Below are positions 44,773 through 54,420 of a DNA stretch of 64,000 nt, piece by piece. Position numbers and translations under genes: made by a program. The notes below the pieces were generated by a model, which was not told the DNA's origin, ran no database searches, and was given only the letters and a program-made list of their open reading frames with translations. The DNA is from Paenibacillus rigui (GTDB lineage Bacteria; Bacillota; Bacilli; Paenibacillales; NBRC-103111), in NCBI RefSeq assembly GCF_002234615.1, contig NZ_NMQW01000012.1, forward strand, positions 62,001 through 126,000. The letters are read 5' to 3'. Position 1 is the stretch's first letter. Each line of letters opens with the position of its first letter.

Positions 44773-46062
44773 TTAAACTTTGCCCATCTTTTTGCGCATC
44801 ATGTCGTACGGCTTCACAGGCTGTTCGACCTTCATGCGGATGCGTTGCAAAGGGTGGCGTGCAGCATCGAGCTGAACTCCCGCTTCATCGTGAATTTCCG
44901 AAACCTTCTGCTTAAAGAACGTCCCCTGCGGACCAAAAAATTCAATCTCCTGACCCGGTTTAAAATGATTCCGCTGCTGAATTGTCGCGATGCCTGTCGC
45001 CTCATCATACTCCAGCACGACACCAACGAAATCATAAGGAGCCGCTTTATCCTCCGGCTCGAAAATATGATCCTCATGGTCCGGCGCTTCATAGAAGAAG
45101 CCCGTATTCAGAGGCCGGTTGGCCGCTTTTTGCACTTCATACAGCCACTCTGGCTTTAGCTCATAGTTGACAGGATCAGCAAAATAAGCATCAATGGCCT
45201 GGCGGTAGGCGTTAACCACTGTCGCAACATAGTGAACGCTTTTCATGCGTCCTTCAATTTTAAAGCTGTCCACACCCGAACGGATCAATTCCGGAAGATG
45301 CTCGATCATACAAAGATCCTTGGAGCTCATAGAGAAGGCATCGTCATTTTCGCTGAATAACGGAAGCTCCTTGATGCCGATTTGGCCGCCTGCATGCTCT
45401 TCCTCGGTAGTAAACAAATCGTATTTCCAGCGGCATGACTGTGAGCAGCCTCCACGATTCGAATCGCGGTCGGTAAAATGGTTCGACAGCACGCAGCGTC
45501 CGGACCATGAGCTGCACATAGCTCCGTGGACGAATACTTCAATTTCCATATCAACATTCGTCTTGATGTCTACGATTTCCTGCATGCTTGCTTCGCGAGC
45601 CAATACGACCCGGTCTACGCCCTCTTCCTTCCAAAACTGGACCGCCTGCCAGTTCATAGTGGATTGCTGTGTGCTCAAATGAATTTCAAGCTTCGGAGCC
45701 ACCCGTTTACAGGTTTCGATAATTACCGGATCCGCAACGATAATCGCAGCGACTCCCGTGGCTTCAATGCCGCGCAAGTAATCCTCCAGACCGGCAATAT
45801 CCTCATTATGCGCATAAATGTTCGTTGCAACGAACACCTTCGCCCCATAGCGTGCGGCGAACTCGACGCCTTCGCGCATTTCTTCGAATGTGAAATTATC
45901 TGCATTCGAACGAAGTCCGTATTGCTGTCCCCCGATATATACCGCATCGGCGCCGTAGTGGACGGCAAATTTCAATTTCTCCAGACTCCCCGCGGGAGCG
46001 AGCAGCTCCGGCTTTTCCAGCCGAACGCGTTTCCCCAGTAAATCATGCTGCATCATAGTCAC
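44773..46062 (-). CDS. trhP2: Peptidase-U32-family tRNA hydroxylation protein, TrhP2 (YrrO)-like
   Basis: The 429-residue protein has the U32 signature (PELLAPAGSLEKLKFAVHYGADAVYIGG, CSSWSGRCVLSNHFTDRDSNRGGCSQSCRWKYDL). The four clustered cysteines in this segment are suited to an Fe-S cluster. The C-terminal U32_C domain follows (ATGIATIQQRNHFKPGQEIEFFGP). In B. subtilis the YrrN/YrrO pair (TrhP1/TrhP2) hydroxylates U34 of certain tRNAs with prephenate. It starts at GTG 46062 behind GGGTGG, 33 bp after the partner gene. It was earlier annotated as a protease, but the tRNA role fits better. Confidence 0.93.
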   Translation of the reverse strand: MTMMQHDLLGKRVRLEKPELLAPAGSLEKLKFAVHYGADAVYIGGQQYGLRSNADNFTFEEMREGVEFAARYGAKVFVATNIYAHNEDIAGLEDYLRGIEATGVAAIIVADPVIIETCKRVAPKLEIHLSTQQSTMNWQAVQFWKEEGVDRVVLAREASMQEIVDIKTNVDMEIEVFVHGAMCSSWSGRCVLSNHFTDRDSNRGGCSQSCRWKYDLFTTEEEHAGGQIGIKELPLFSENDDAFSMSSKDLCMIEHLPELIRSGVDSFKIEGRMKSVHYVATVVNAYRQAIDAYFADPVNYELKPEWLYEVQKAANRPLNTGFFYEAPDHEDHIFEPEDKAAPYDFVGVVLEYDEATGIATIQQRNHFKPGQEIEFFGPQGTFFKQKVSEIHDEAGVQLDAARHPLQRIRMKVEQPVKPYDMMRKKMGKV

Positions 46063-46095
46063 AAGTTTCCACCCCTTACTTTTTTTTATTCTTCA

Positions 46096-47025
46096 TTAAT
46101 ACACTTGCTCTTTAAAGAAAAATCCGAATGTCAGCTCACGCCGCGGATCTTGTTTTTCACGAATGGCATCGAGCCAAGCCTCTTGAAACTCATAATGCTC
46201 CGGGTCGGCACAATAAGCATCGATAGCTTGACGATAGCTTCTCAGGACCGTCTCGTTATAATCTGTCGGCTTCAGCAGGCTCTCGATCCGGAAGCTGTCG
46301 ATATGCCCCTCCATCAGCTCATGCAAATTTTCAAGCATACAAATATCATCCGAGCTCATAATGTGGGTTCCATTCACATCTTCATACAGAGGATAGCGTT
46401 CATCCTTACGTTCTTGTTCGATCAGGAATAAACCGTCATCGATCCCCTTCAGCGTCTGCTCTCCGCGTCCTTGATGCGCCTGATAGTTGGTCACCAGGCT
46501 GCGCTTGGAATGGTAGATGTTCGTAATCCCATGTACCTGTACCTGAACCTCCATCGAGGTCAGCTTGCTCTTAATCTCGAGCGTCTCTTCCAGGTTCAGC
46601 TCACGGGCCAAAATAACGCGCGTCGCCCCTTTGGAGCCCCAATAAGAAGCCGTTTCATAGTTCGTGGACGTCATCTCCGCATTCCAGTGCAGCTGCATCC
46701 CGGGAGCCGCTTGCCGTATTGAAATAAGCACTGCGGGATCACCGAAAATGACGGCATCCGCCTTCAGCTCCTGTACACGCCGTAAATAATCCGGAAGCTG
46801 AGGGAGCAGCTCATTGTCCATAATTTTGTTCACGACTACATACACTTTGGCGCCGCGCTCATGAGCCCAAGGTATCGACTCCTCCAGCTCCTTTAGTGTG
46901 ACCTCACCTGGCAGACGCATCCCGAAACGGTGCTCCCCCACTGCAACGGCATCCGCACCCGCCTCAATATATTTACGGATTTCCTCCGTTGAACCTGCTG
47001 TAATATACAGCTCCGGTTTGTTCAT
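46096..47025 (-). CDS. trhP1: Peptidase-U32-family protein, TrhP1 (YrrN)-like
   Basis: The 309-residue protein is the shorter U32 partner. It has the family start (ELYITAGSTEEIRKYIEAGADAVAVG), AELQVQVHG-type central region (MEVQVQVHGITNIYHSKRSLV) and lacks the cysteine-rich segment of the larger partner. The length and gene order (mltG - trhP1 - trhP2) are the same as in B. subtilis, apart from a missing trmR. It likely works with TrhP2 in making 5-hydroxyuridine at tRNA position 34. Confidence 0.9.
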   Translation of the reverse strand: MNKPELYITAGSTEEIRKYIEAGADAVAVGEHRFGMRLPGEVTLKELEESIPWAHERGAKVYVVVNKIMDNELLPQLPDYLRRVQELKADAVIFGDPAVLISIRQAAPGMQLHWNAEMTSTNYETASYWGSKGATRVILARELNLEETLEIKSKLTSMEVQVQVHGITNIYHSKRSLVTNYQAHQGRGEQTLKGIDDGLFLIEQERKDERYPLYEDVNGTHIMSSDDICMLENLHELMEGHIDSFRIESLLKPTDYNETVLRSYRQAIDAYCADPEHYEFQEAWLDAIREKQDPRRELTFGFFFKEQVY

Positions 47026-47056
47026 CCTGTGCTCTTCCCTTCTACATGCAGCCCAA

Positions 47057-48124
47057 TCATGGATTTTTTTTGCTAGCCGCTATATTTTGCTGATGCTGTT
47101 CATAAGTTTCGGCAAACAAATGTCCTTTGCTGCCGTCCTTTTTGGTGACGTAGAATAAATACTTCGTCTCTTCCGGAAAAATAGCCGCTTGAATCGAAGC
47201 CAAGCTCGGGCTGGCTATGGGACCCGGAGGCAATCCGGAATGTAAATACGTATTATATGGGCTTTCCAGCTGCAAATCCTTCTCGAACAACCTGTCCTTC
47301 GGTTTATCGAACAAATATTGGACGGTTGCATCGATTTGCAGCGGCATCCCTTTTTTCAATCGGTTATAAATGACGCCCGCAACCAGAGGACGTTCTTCCT
47401 CGACAGCCACTTCCCTCTCGATCAGGGAGGCCACCGTCATCATCTGATGGAAGGTGAGACCTTTGGAGGCCAGCGACTGCTCCCAATGCTCAGGAAGCGA
47501 TTCAAGCTTCTTGTCCAACTCCAGCATCATCCGGTCCAGCATTTCCTCCGGCTTCGTATCTTTGGCCCATTCATAAGTCTCGGGAAAAAGATAGCCTTCG
47601 AGCCTGTTTTTCAATTGAGGCTGCTTCGGAATTTGGGCAAACGATTTGGCCGTAAACTCCGTATACTGCTGCGCTGCTTGAAGCAGCGATGCTGAATCAA
47701 TGCCAAACTGCTGCTGAATCTTGTCAGCCGTTTGCCGGACGGTAAACCCTTCGGGCACGGTAAGCTTCGTTCCTTGTTCTTTGACTACCAGTCCTTTATT
47801 AAGCATATCTATGATTTCAGCATATGTCATACCGGGATGCATTTCATACTCCCCGGCTTGAAACTTGCTTCCCTGCTCCTTGTATTTCAGGTAGTACGTA
47901 AACACCTGTGCATTACGAATAATGCCCGACTGCTCCAGCGCACCTGCAATCTTCACCGGTCCGGTACCAGGGGCTATCGTAACCCGTTCGGACTCGGATG
48001 AAGAAGGCGTGGGCTGCATAGCCCGGCCGATAAGCCAACCGGCGCCGCCCAAGCAAATTAGGATAAGAATTACAATCGCAAGCACGATTCGTTTGGTTAC
48101 CGTCAATCGTTTCCTACCCTCCAC
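47057..48124 (-). CDS. mltG: Endolytic murein transglycosylase
   Basis: The 355-residue protein has an N-terminal membrane helix (IVLAIVILILICLGGAGWLIG), a LysM-like region (VTIAPGTGPVKIAGALEQSGII) and the YceG catalytic domain. The catalytic glutamate is in the block ASLIEREVAVEEERPLVAGV; QIDATVQY and PYNTYLHSGLPPGPIASP follow. It cuts nascent glycan strands outside the membrane. It starts at GTG 48124 behind AAGGAGA, after the DUF1292 gene's terminator. Confidence 0.95.
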   Translation of the reverse strand: MEGRKRLTVTKRIVLAIVILILICLGGAGWLIGRAMQPTPSSSESERVTIAPGTGPVKIAGALEQSGIIRNAQVFTYYLKYKEQGSKFQAGEYEMHPGMTYAEIIDMLNKGLVVKEQGTKLTVPEGFTVRQTADKIQQQFGIDSASLLQAAQQYTEFTAKSFAQIPKQPQLKNRLEGYLFPETYEWAKDTKPEEMLDRMMLELDKKLESLPEHWEQSLASKGLTFHQMMTVASLIEREVAVEEERPLVAGVIYNRLKKGMPLQIDATVQYLFDKPKDRLFEKDLQLESPYNTYLHSGLPPGPIASPSLASIQAAIFPEETKYLFYVTKKDGSKGHLFAETYEQHQQNIAASKKNP

Positions 48125-48175
48125 AAGCTCTCCTTCCGACTACAGCTGAATCCAGATTGCTCTATAAACAACGAA

Positions 48176-48203
48176 AAAGAGCGGATGATCTCCGCTCGCT
48201 TCC
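48176..48203 (-). terminator. Terminator after the ireB-ruvX-DUF1292 unit
   Basis: GAGCGG, a 7-base loop and CCGCTC on the minus strand are followed by TTTTT. It lies about 25 bp after the DUF1292 stop and before mltG. Confidence 0.85.
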
Positions 48204-48223
48204 GTTACAAAACAAGTTGTAGT

Positions 48224-48532
48224 CTACAACACATCGTCTTGCGGGAAAGTCATTTCATCATACAGCTCTGAAACGTTCTCCCATTCGTCATCATCATCTA
48301 TCGTTTCCAGTTCAAGCTCTCCAGCCTCGCCTGGCGTGACCCGATAAATCTCCGGCTCATCGTCCTTCTTGGCCCGCTCCTGCTGCAGTACCGCATAGCC
48401 TTGGTCACCGAGCTGGAACTCTGCGAGAAGCTTGTAAACAACGGATTGTTCACGGTCATCATACAAAATAATATCATCTCCGTATGCTTCGCGCAACTGA
48501 TTCGTCGGTTTCATGTCTTTTAATTCGTACAA
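48224..48532 (-). CDS. Second DUF1292 acidic protein (YrzB paralogue)
   Basis: The 102-residue protein carries a DUF1292-like middle part (DREQSVVYKLLAEFQLGDQGYAVLQ) and a strongly acidic C-terminus (ELETIDDDDEWENVSELYDEM) like that of YrzB. I chose TTG 48532 because AGGAGG lies 8 bases upstream; the frame is open 19 codons earlier, overlapping the YrzB gene. Function is unknown. It is probably a diverged duplicate of the adjacent gene. Confidence 0.85.
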   Translation of the reverse strand: MYELKDMKPTNQLREAYGDDIILYDDREQSVVYKLLAEFQLGDQGYAVLQQERAKKDDEPEIYRVTPGEAGELELETIDDDDEWENVSELYDEMTFPQDDVL

Positions 48533-48554
48533 AGAACCTGCCTCCTGAACCGGA

Positions 48555-48860
48555 TTATCGGGATTCTTCTTCATCCTCGGTAAATTCATCCATCAAGGTA
48601 TTGAAGGTTTCTTCCACAACGCTCCATTCTTCTTCGTCTTCAATCGTATACAATTGAAGATCATCTCCGTCTTCTTCATAACGGAAAGCGTATACCTCAT
48701 CGGACTCCTCTTCGGCATCCACAGGGACAACCATCATGTATTTCTTGTCGGAACCATCCACTTCAAACTTCATGATGACTTCAAACTCTTCTTCGTTGCC
48801 TTCCTCGTCCGGGATAAAAATAATTTCCGGTTCTTCTTGAAGCTGCTCCTCTTTGGACAT
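48555..48860 (-). CDS. DUF1292 acidic protein, YrzB-like
   Basis: The 101-residue protein has the DUF1292 pattern: IIFIPDEEGNEEEFEVIMKFEV, KYMMVVPVDAEEESDEVYAFRYEEDG and the acidic ending EDEEEWSVVEETFNTLMDEF. More than a quarter of its residues are Asp or Glu. ATG 48860 follows AGAGGTG, just past the ruvX stop. It is in the same position as yrzB in B. subtilis. Function is unknown. Confidence 0.9.
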   Translation of the reverse strand: MSKEEQLQEEPEIIFIPDEEGNEEEFEVIMKFEVDGSDKKYMMVVPVDAEEESDEVYAFRYEEDGDDLQLYTIEDEEEWSVVEETFNTLMDEFTEDEEESR

Positions 48861-48865
48861 GACAA

Positions 48866-49285
48866 TCACCTCTTCGTTTTGGAATCCATATAATTTTGCA
48901 AAATAAGCGCAGCCGCCATTTTATCAATAACCTGCTTGCGTTTCTTGCGGCTTACATCGGCCTCAATGAGAGTCCGCTGGGCGGAAACCGTCGTCAGCCG
49001 CTCATCCCATAAGTGTACGGGCATTTGTAGTATTTCATGCAGGGATTGGGCAAATGCGATACAAATTTCTCCACGCGGCCCAATCGTGTTATTCATGTTC
49101 TTGGGCAATCCGACAACCAGCTCTTTGACATCGTACTGGGATATCAGCTCGCGTAGCCTGTTGAGGTCACGCTCCTGTGTTGAACGACGGATGACCTCAA
49201 CACTCTGAGCCGTCCATCCCAATTCATCACTCACTGCGATGCCGATAGTCTTATCCCCATAATCCAAACCCATTAGACGATCCAT
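48866..49285 (-). CDS. ruvX: RuvX/YqgF-family nuclease (16S rRNA 5'-end processing or Holliday-junction resolvase)
   Basis: The 139-residue protein has the RNase H-like YqgF fold (RLMGLDYGDKTIGIAVSDELGW, ELVVGLPKNMNNTIGPRG, LWDERLTTVSAQ and the last acidic residue in VIDKMAAALILQNYM). The catalytic acids are the D of GLDYGD, the E in DERLTT and the D in IDKMAA. YqgF proteins process pre-16S rRNA. ATG 49285 follows AGAGGT. It is cotranscribed with ireB upstream and the DUF1292 genes downstream. Confidence 0.94.
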   Translation of the reverse strand: MDRLMGLDYGDKTIGIAVSDELGWTAQSVEVIRRSTQERDLNRLRELISQYDVKELVVGLPKNMNNTIGPRGEICIAFAQSLHEILQMPVHLWDERLTTVSAQRTLIEADVSRKKRKQVIDKMAAALILQNYMDSKTKR

Positions 49286-49362
49286 AGTTCGTTTAACCTC
49301 TAAAGTACAGGCAGGCTTGAACCGTCTGTAATCAGCCATTCCGCCCGCCTGTCCTGCTTCAC

Positions 49363-49626
49363 CTAAGATTTATGCTGCTGCAAGTAAGAACGGACAAGCT
49401 CTTCAATCAGTTCATCGCGTTCCCTTTTGCGGATCATACTTCTTGCATTGTTGTGGCGGGGAATATAAGCCGGGTCCCCTGATAAAAGGTAGCCTACGAT
49501 CTGATTGATCGGATTGTACCCTTTCTCCTGAAGCGCGTCGTATACCGCCAACATGACTTCCTTGGGTGATGTTTCGATTTCTTCCGCTTTTACGTTGAAT
49601 TTCATCGTTTTATCCATCGAACTCAT
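49363..49626 (-). CDS. IreB/YrzL-type regulatory phosphoprotein (DUF965)
   Basis: The 87-residue protein is DUF965: [13 protein letters not shown], then [59 protein letters not shown] given in blocks. In Enterococcus IreB is a substrate of the PASTA kinase IreK, with two threonines near the N-terminus; here only one (T7) is visible in that position. ATG 49626 follows AAGGGGG. It is first gene of the unit, 107 bp after alaS, in the same order as B. subtilis. Confidence 0.93.
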   Translation of the reverse strand: MSSMDKTMKFNVKAEEIETSPKEVMLAVYDALQEKGYNPINQIVGYLLSGDPAYIPRHNNARSMIRKRERDELIEELVRSYLQQHKS

Positions 49627-49732
49627 CTTGGGCACCCCCTTAGAAACATAAATGAAAAGCATGGAGCAATTACCAATACCTTCTTATATTCGCTAGCTGT
49701 CTAAAAATTCCTGTTGACAACACTAAAATATT

Positions 49733-52363
49733 TTAAACGGTTACTTGTGCCGTAACCCATTTTTCTGCGGTTTGCAAAGCTTCCTTCAATTTGGAAGCGT
49801 CCTTGCCTCCTGCTTGAGCCATATCCGGACGGCCGCCTCCGCTGCCGCCTACAACTGCTGCCGCTTCCTTGATCAGCTTGCCGGCATGATAGCCCTTAGC
49901 CACAAGATCCGGTGTAACCGCCGCGACCAGATTCACCTTGTCCTCGGTTACAGCGCCCAGCACGATCACGGCAGAGCCGAGCTTTGCCTTCATTTGATCG
50001 ACGATGCCGCGGAGCGATTCCATATCGCCTGCGCTGACCTGTGCGGCCAATACAGGCACGCCGGCAACCTCTTTCAGCTGATCCGTCAAAGAACCCGCTT
50101 CGATTTTGCCAAGCTTCGCTTTTAACGATTCGTTCTCTCGGGATAGCTCCTTCAATTGGCCGAAAAGTCCCTCAATCCGCTTAGGCACGTCCTGAATGTT
50201 CGCCTTCAGCAGAGCCGAAGCATCACGGAGCAGCTGCAGCTGTTGATCCAGGTATTCATAAGCATTACGTCCGGTCACAGCCTCAATCCGGCGCACACCG
50301 GAGCCGATCCCCGATTCGCTGATGATTTTAAACAGGCCGATTTGGCTCGTATTTTGTACGTGGCAGCCGCCGCACAGCTCCAAGCTGTACCCGCCAACCT
50401 GCACGACGCGGACAACATCGCCGTATTTCTCGCCGAATAACGCCATCGCACCCATCGCCTTCGCTTCCGCAATCGGCTTCAGGGAAATGTTCAGCTCCGT
50501 GCTTTTCCAGATCTGCTGGTTTACACGCTGCTCAATATCTTGAAGCTCCTCAGCGCTAATGCTTCCGAAGTGGGAGAAGTCGAAACGAAGACGCTCCGGT
50601 GCAACCAACGAACCTGCTTGGTTAACATGCTCACCCAACACTTCTTTCAATGCTTTGTGAAGCAGGTGGGTTGCGGTGTGGTTCTTGATCGTATCCTCAC
50701 GCAGCGCCTCGGTAACCGAAGCCTGAACCGTTTCGCCAACCCGCAGGACGCCCGATTCTACAACAGCGGTATGCACATGCTGACCATGAGGAGCCTTGCT
50801 TACATCCTCTACCTTCAAACGAAGGTCTCCGGCCGTAATATAGCCGTGATCGCTCACTTGACCGCCGCTTTCCGCGTAAAAAGGAGTGCGATCGAGAACA
50901 ACCTGTACCGTTTCGCCAACCCCTACGAGATCCACAAGCTGGTTCTCGTGAACGATTGCCTCGACTTTAGCAGTTGTTACCAAATCATTATATCCAACAA
51001 ATTCGCTTTTAACCGTTAAATCCGCCAACGGACCGCCCTGCACCTTCATACTGTCGGAGTCTTGACGCGCAGCCCTCGCACGATCGCGCTGCTCCTGCAT
51101 GGAGCGGTCGAACCCTTCCCGATCTACTGTCATGCCTTGCTCGCTTGCGAAGTCCTCGGTCAAGTCAAACGGGAAGCCATACGTATCGTAAAGCTTGAAC
51201 GCGTCAGGCCCGCTAATTTCCGTGCGTCCCGCCTTGCGTGCTTGCTCGGTCATCTCAGCCAAAATCGCCAAGCCGTCAGACAACGTTTCGTGGAAGCGCT
51301 CCTCCTCCGTACGGATCACTTTCTCGATAAACTCGCGTTTTTCTACAACTTCCGGATAGTACACACCCATAATCTCGCCGACAATCGGTGTCAGGGAATA
51401 GAGGAACGGCTTATCCATGCCGATCACTTTACCGTAACGCACCGCACGGCGCAGCAAACGGCGGATAACATAACCGCGTCCTTCATTTGAAGGAAGCACA
51501 CCGTCACCGACAGAGAAGGCTACCGTACGAATATGGTCCGCAATCACCTTCAATGCAACGTCATGCTCGTTGTTGGTGTGATACTTCACACCTGCAAGCT
51601 CGCATGTTTTTTGGATAATAGGCTGGAACAGGTCGGTATCGAAGTTGGAATCTACGTTTTGCAAAATAGATGCAAAGCGCTCCAATCCGGCGCCTGTATC
51701 AATATTTTTGTTTGGAAGCGGCGTGTAGCTGCCATCCTTGTTATGGTTGAATTGCGAGAACACGAGGTTCCATACTTCCAGGAAGCGTTCGTTCTCTCCG
51801 CCTGGCCAGCATTCCGGATCATTCAGATCGCCGTAGGCCTCGCCACGATCGTAGAAAATCTCAGTACATGGTCCGCAAGGGCCTTCGCCGATATCCCAGA
51901 AGTTGTCCTGCAGCTTGTAAATACGCTCTTCAGGCAGGCCGATTTTTTTATTCCAGTATTCAAAAGCTTCCGTATCCTCAGGATACACGGTAACGGACAA
52001 TTTCTCCGGATCAAATCCGATCCATTCCGGGCTCGTCAGAAATTCCCATGCCCACGTAATGACTTCTTCTTTGAAGTAATCACCGATAGAGAAGTTGCCC
52101 AGCATCTCGAAGAAGGTATGGTGACGGCGCGTCTTCCCTACGTTCTCGATATCGTTGGTGCGGATACATTTCTGCGAATTCGCGATTCTCGGATTATCCG
52201 GAACGACGCGCCCGTCGAAATACGGCTTCAGCGGCGCCATCCCTGCATTAATCCATAAGAGCGACGGATCGTTGTGGGGAACGAGCGGCGCGCTTGGCTC
52301 GATTTTGTGTCCTTTGCTGGCGAAGAAAGCCAGCCATTTGGAACGGATTTCACTTGCTTTCAT
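49733..52363 (-). CDS. alaS: Alanyl-tRNA synthetase
   Basis: The 876-residue protein has the class II aminoacylation core ([47 protein letters not shown]), the tRNA-recognition region, the editing domain with [16 protein letters not shown] and [12 protein letters not shown] (zinc ligands) and the C-Ala domain ([14 protein letters not shown]). The length is normal. It is controlled by the T-box leader upstream. It starts at ATG 52363 after AGGAGGAAGATAAACC. Confidence 0.98.
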   Translation of the reverse strand: MKASEIRSKWLAFFASKGHKIEPSAPLVPHNDPSLLWINAGMAPLKPYFDGRVVPDNPRIANSQKCIRTNDIENVGKTRRHHTFFEMLGNFSIGDYFKEEVITWAWEFLTSPEWIGFDPEKLSVTVYPEDTEAFEYWNKKIGLPEERIYKLQDNFWDIGEGPCGPCTEIFYDRGEAYGDLNDPECWPGGENERFLEVWNLVFSQFNHNKDGSYTPLPNKNIDTGAGLERFASILQNVDSNFDTDLFQPIIQKTCELAGVKYHTNNEHDVALKVIADHIRTVAFSVGDGVLPSNEGRGYVIRRLLRRAVRYGKVIGMDKPFLYSLTPIVGEIMGVYYPEVVEKREFIEKVIRTEEERFHETLSDGLAILAEMTEQARKAGRTEISGPDAFKLYDTYGFPFDLTEDFASEQGMTVDREGFDRSMQEQRDRARAARQDSDSMKVQGGPLADLTVKSEFVGYNDLVTTAKVEAIVHENQLVDLVGVGETVQVVLDRTPFYAESGGQVSDHGYITAGDLRLKVEDVSKAPHGQHVHTAVVESGVLRVGETVQASVTEALREDTIKNHTATHLLHKALKEVLGEHVNQAGSLVAPERLRFDFSHFGSISAEELQDIEQRVNQQIWKSTELNISLKPIAEAKAMGAMALFGEKYGDVVRVVQVGGYSLELCGGCHVQNTSQIGLFKIISESGIGSGVRRIEAVTGRNAYEYLDQQLQLLRDASALLKANIQDVPKRIEGLFGQLKELSRENESLKAKLGKIEAGSLTDQLKEVAGVPVLAAQVSAGDMESLRGIVDQMKAKLGSAVIVLGAVTEDKVNLVAAVTPDLVAKGYHAGKLIKEAAAVVGGSGGGRPDMAQAGGKDASKLKEALQTAEKWVTAQVTV

Positions 52364-52408
52364 GGTTTATCTTCCTCCTACGATTAATCAACACTTGCTC
52401 GTCAAACG

Positions 52409-52697
52409 CAAAAAATCGCCCCTGCTAACAGGGACGAATGGATCGCGGTACCACCCTGGTTACTGTGCCGCCGCTGCCCTGAGAGCTAACAAAAGGCTGC
52501 ACAATCTCCTTATCAGACTTATAACGAGTCCATCCGGCGGATTTGTTCCGCACTCCGAAATGAGCCTTCAGCCATCCTTCATGCAAAGATTCTCTCAGCT
52601 GGGCCGCCTGAAGTGCGGCACTAGAATCTTTTCTCTGGATCCATGGTCTATGGCTTACTTGATTTCATCAACGTGTTAACAGGTATGATGCTAGTTA
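52409..52697 (-). promoter_or_regulatory. T-box riboswitch leader of alaS
   Basis: The minus-strand leader of about 290 nt has the T-box core AGGGTGGTACCGCG (complement at 52441-52456), preceded by a stem-I-like region with paired AAGATTCT/AGAATCTT. The core is followed by the terminator hairpin (CCCTG-TTAG-CAGGG, then TTTTTT at 52409-52436). Uncharged tRNA-Ala should bind and favour the antiterminator. I could not place the alanine specifier codon (GCN) with certainty. Confidence 0.9.
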
Positions 52698-52703
52698 TAG
52701 GAA

Positions 52704-52733
52704 ATTATATACGTTTTACACATGCACTGTCAA
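52704..52733 (-). promoter_or_regulatory. Sigma-A promoter of alaS
   Basis: On the minus strand a perfect TTGACA, an 18-base spacer and a perfect TATAAT. Transcription would start near 52697 at the head of the T-box leader. Confidence 0.85.
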
Positions 52734-52739
52734 CAACGG

Positions 52740-53021
52740 TTAGTCCCACCTCACCGAGGTGACCAACTGATGCTTAAACAGATTTATAATAAAATCCGTA
52801 TAAAAATCATGACGGACGATCCAGTGATACTCTTCATTGTGATGAACATAGAGCATTACATCGGTTATGACGTCATTCCCGTCAAAGTGCTTCCTCATCC
52901 GATGGAACGCTTGGTGCACCGAATCCTCCTGCTGAAGACAGTGAACCCGGATTTCGACGTCATGCTCATGCTTCAATTCCGTGATCGTAAAGCGGGAACG
53001 GTCGTATTCATAAGTCAACAT
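52740..53021 (-). CDS. Small hypothetical protein, 93 residues
   Basis: I do not recognise this protein. It starts at ATG 53021 with AAGGAGG about 11 bases upstream and is a convincing gene by position, immediately after the NhaD-type gene on the same strand. The sequence is mixed alpha/beta and rich in His (11 of 93), Asp and aromatic residues (VHHNEEYHWIVRHDFYTDF). It has no signal, membrane helix or cysteine pair. The His-rich pattern could bind metal but no known motif fits. The alaS promoter begins just 7 bp before its stop codon. Confidence 0.65.
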   Translation of the reverse strand: MLTYEYDRSRFTITELKHEHDVEIRVHCLQQEDSVHQAFHRMRKHFDGNDVITDVMLYVHHNEEYHWIVRHDFYTDFIINLFKHQLVTSVRWD

Positions 53022-53070
53022 GATCTTGCTTTCCTCCTTACTTATCCAAACCCATCAGATCATTATCTTC

Positions 53071-54351
53071 TCACATTAAATATCGCAAGTAAATATACAC
53101 ATTAGCTATGAGAACCGAGAGCAGCATGAGGGGAAATCCGATTTTAAAATATTGCATAAAGGAAATCCGATGTCCTTCTTTCCCCGAAAGGCCTGCAACA
53201 ATAAGATTAGCGCTTGCTCCGATCAACGAGCCGTTGCCGCCGAGACAAGCACCGAGCGCCAAGCTCCACCAAAGCGGCTCCAGATTCGTGACCCCCATCG
53301 TCCCCATCTCTTGAATCATTGGAATCATCGTCGCCACAAACGGGATGTTATCGAGAAACGCTGAGGCAATCGCACTTAGCCAAAGAATAAGAATCGCCGA
53401 CTTTGCAACGTCGCCTCCGGTTACACCCACGGCATAATCGGCCAAGGCTGCAATGACTTCTGTTTCCACCAAACCGGATACAAGGACGAACAGCCCGACA
53501 AAAAAGAAAATCGTCGTCCACTCCACCCGGTGAAACGCCTCTTCCAAATAATGCTCCCCTGTCAGCAGCAGGAGCAGGAAGGCTCCGGCCAAAGCCACCG
53601 TAGCGGATTCCAGATGAACGATCTGATGAACGAAAAACCCAATAATCGTTAAACCCAGCACGGTTAAGCATTTTTTTAACAATGCCGGATTTTGAATCTC
53701 CGCCTTCTCATCCAGATCCATAATACTGAGTCGAAGCTCCTCGGTCGTTTGAATTTGTTTGCGGTACAGCAGCACGAAGAAAGGGATTGTTACGAATAAT
53801 ATAATAAACGATATCAAACTCAAGTTGTTGATAAACGCCATAAAGGTTAATTCCTTCACGGCGCTGCCGATCATTATGTTAGGCGGATCCCCGATCAAAG
53901 TCGCCGTTCCTCCAATATTGGAAGCCATGATTTGGGAAATGAAAAAAGGAACGGGTGTCACCCTCAGCTGTCGGGTAATACTGAACGTTACGGGAACCAT
54001 CAGCAGAACCGTGGTCACATTATCCAGAAAAGCGGAGCCTACCGCTGTTACGAGACACAGCACGACCAATATGCGGACCGGATGCCCTCCTACCTTCTTG
54101 GCTGCCCAAATCGCAATATACTTGAACAGCCCGGTTTCCGCGGTGATTCCCACGATAATCATCATCCCTACCAGCAGGCCCAGCGTATTAAAATCAATAT
54201 GATGCAGTGCAGTTTCCTGACTCACGATCCCCAAACCGACCATGAGAATGCCGCCGATCATCGCCACGATCGTACGGTGAATTTTCTCCGAAATAATTAA
54301 ACCGTAAATTACTAGAAAAATACCAATTGCCATCCATGCTTGTTGATCCAT
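53071..54351 (-). CDS. ArsB/NhaD (ion transporter) superfamily membrane protein
   Basis: The 426-residue protein has about 11-12 membrane helices and the superfamily motifs: FNTLGLLVGMMIIVGI, FLDNVTTVLLMVPVTFSI, the repeat FLDNIPFVATMIPM in the second half, ASNIGGTATLIGDPPNIMIGS and GACLGGNGSLIGASANLI. This inverted-repeat design fits the P-protein/NhaD-like branch, which includes Na+/H+ antiporters and arsenite carriers. ATG 54351 follows AAGGGGGAC. The ion is unknown. It is inserted between yrrI and alaS compared with B. subtilis. Confidence 0.92.
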   Translation of the reverse strand: MDQQAWMAIGIFLVIYGLIISEKIHRTIVAMIGGILMVGLGIVSQETALHHIDFNTLGLLVGMMIIVGITAETGLFKYIAIWAAKKVGGHPVRILVVLCLVTAVGSAFLDNVTTVLLMVPVTFSITRQLRVTPVPFFISQIMASNIGGTATLIGDPPNIMIGSAVKELTFMAFINNLSLISFIILFVTIPFFVLLYRKQIQTTEELRLSIMDLDEKAEIQNPALLKKCLTVLGLTIIGFFVHQIVHLESATVALAGAFLLLLLTGEHYLEEAFHRVEWTTIFFFVGLFVLVSGLVETEVIAALADYAVGVTGGDVAKSAILILWLSAIASAFLDNIPFVATMIPMIQEMGTMGVTNLEPLWWSLALGACLGGNGSLIGASANLIVAGLSGKEGHRISFMQYFKIGFPLMLLSVLIANVYIYLRYLM

Positions 54352-54391
54352 TTCATGTCCCCCTTCATCCCTGCATATGTCCCAAAAAACA

Positions 54392-54420
54392 CAAAAAGAG
54401 CCCTTGGTGACAGGCTCCTC
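54392..54420 (-). terminator. Hairpin with U-run between yrrI and the antiporter gene
   Basis: GAGCC, an 8-9-base loop and GGGCTC on the minus strand are followed by TTTTTG. It lies about 105 bp after the yrrI stop and 45 bp before the antiporter start. It can be the terminator of yrrI or an attenuator in the antiporter leader. Confidence 0.65.
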
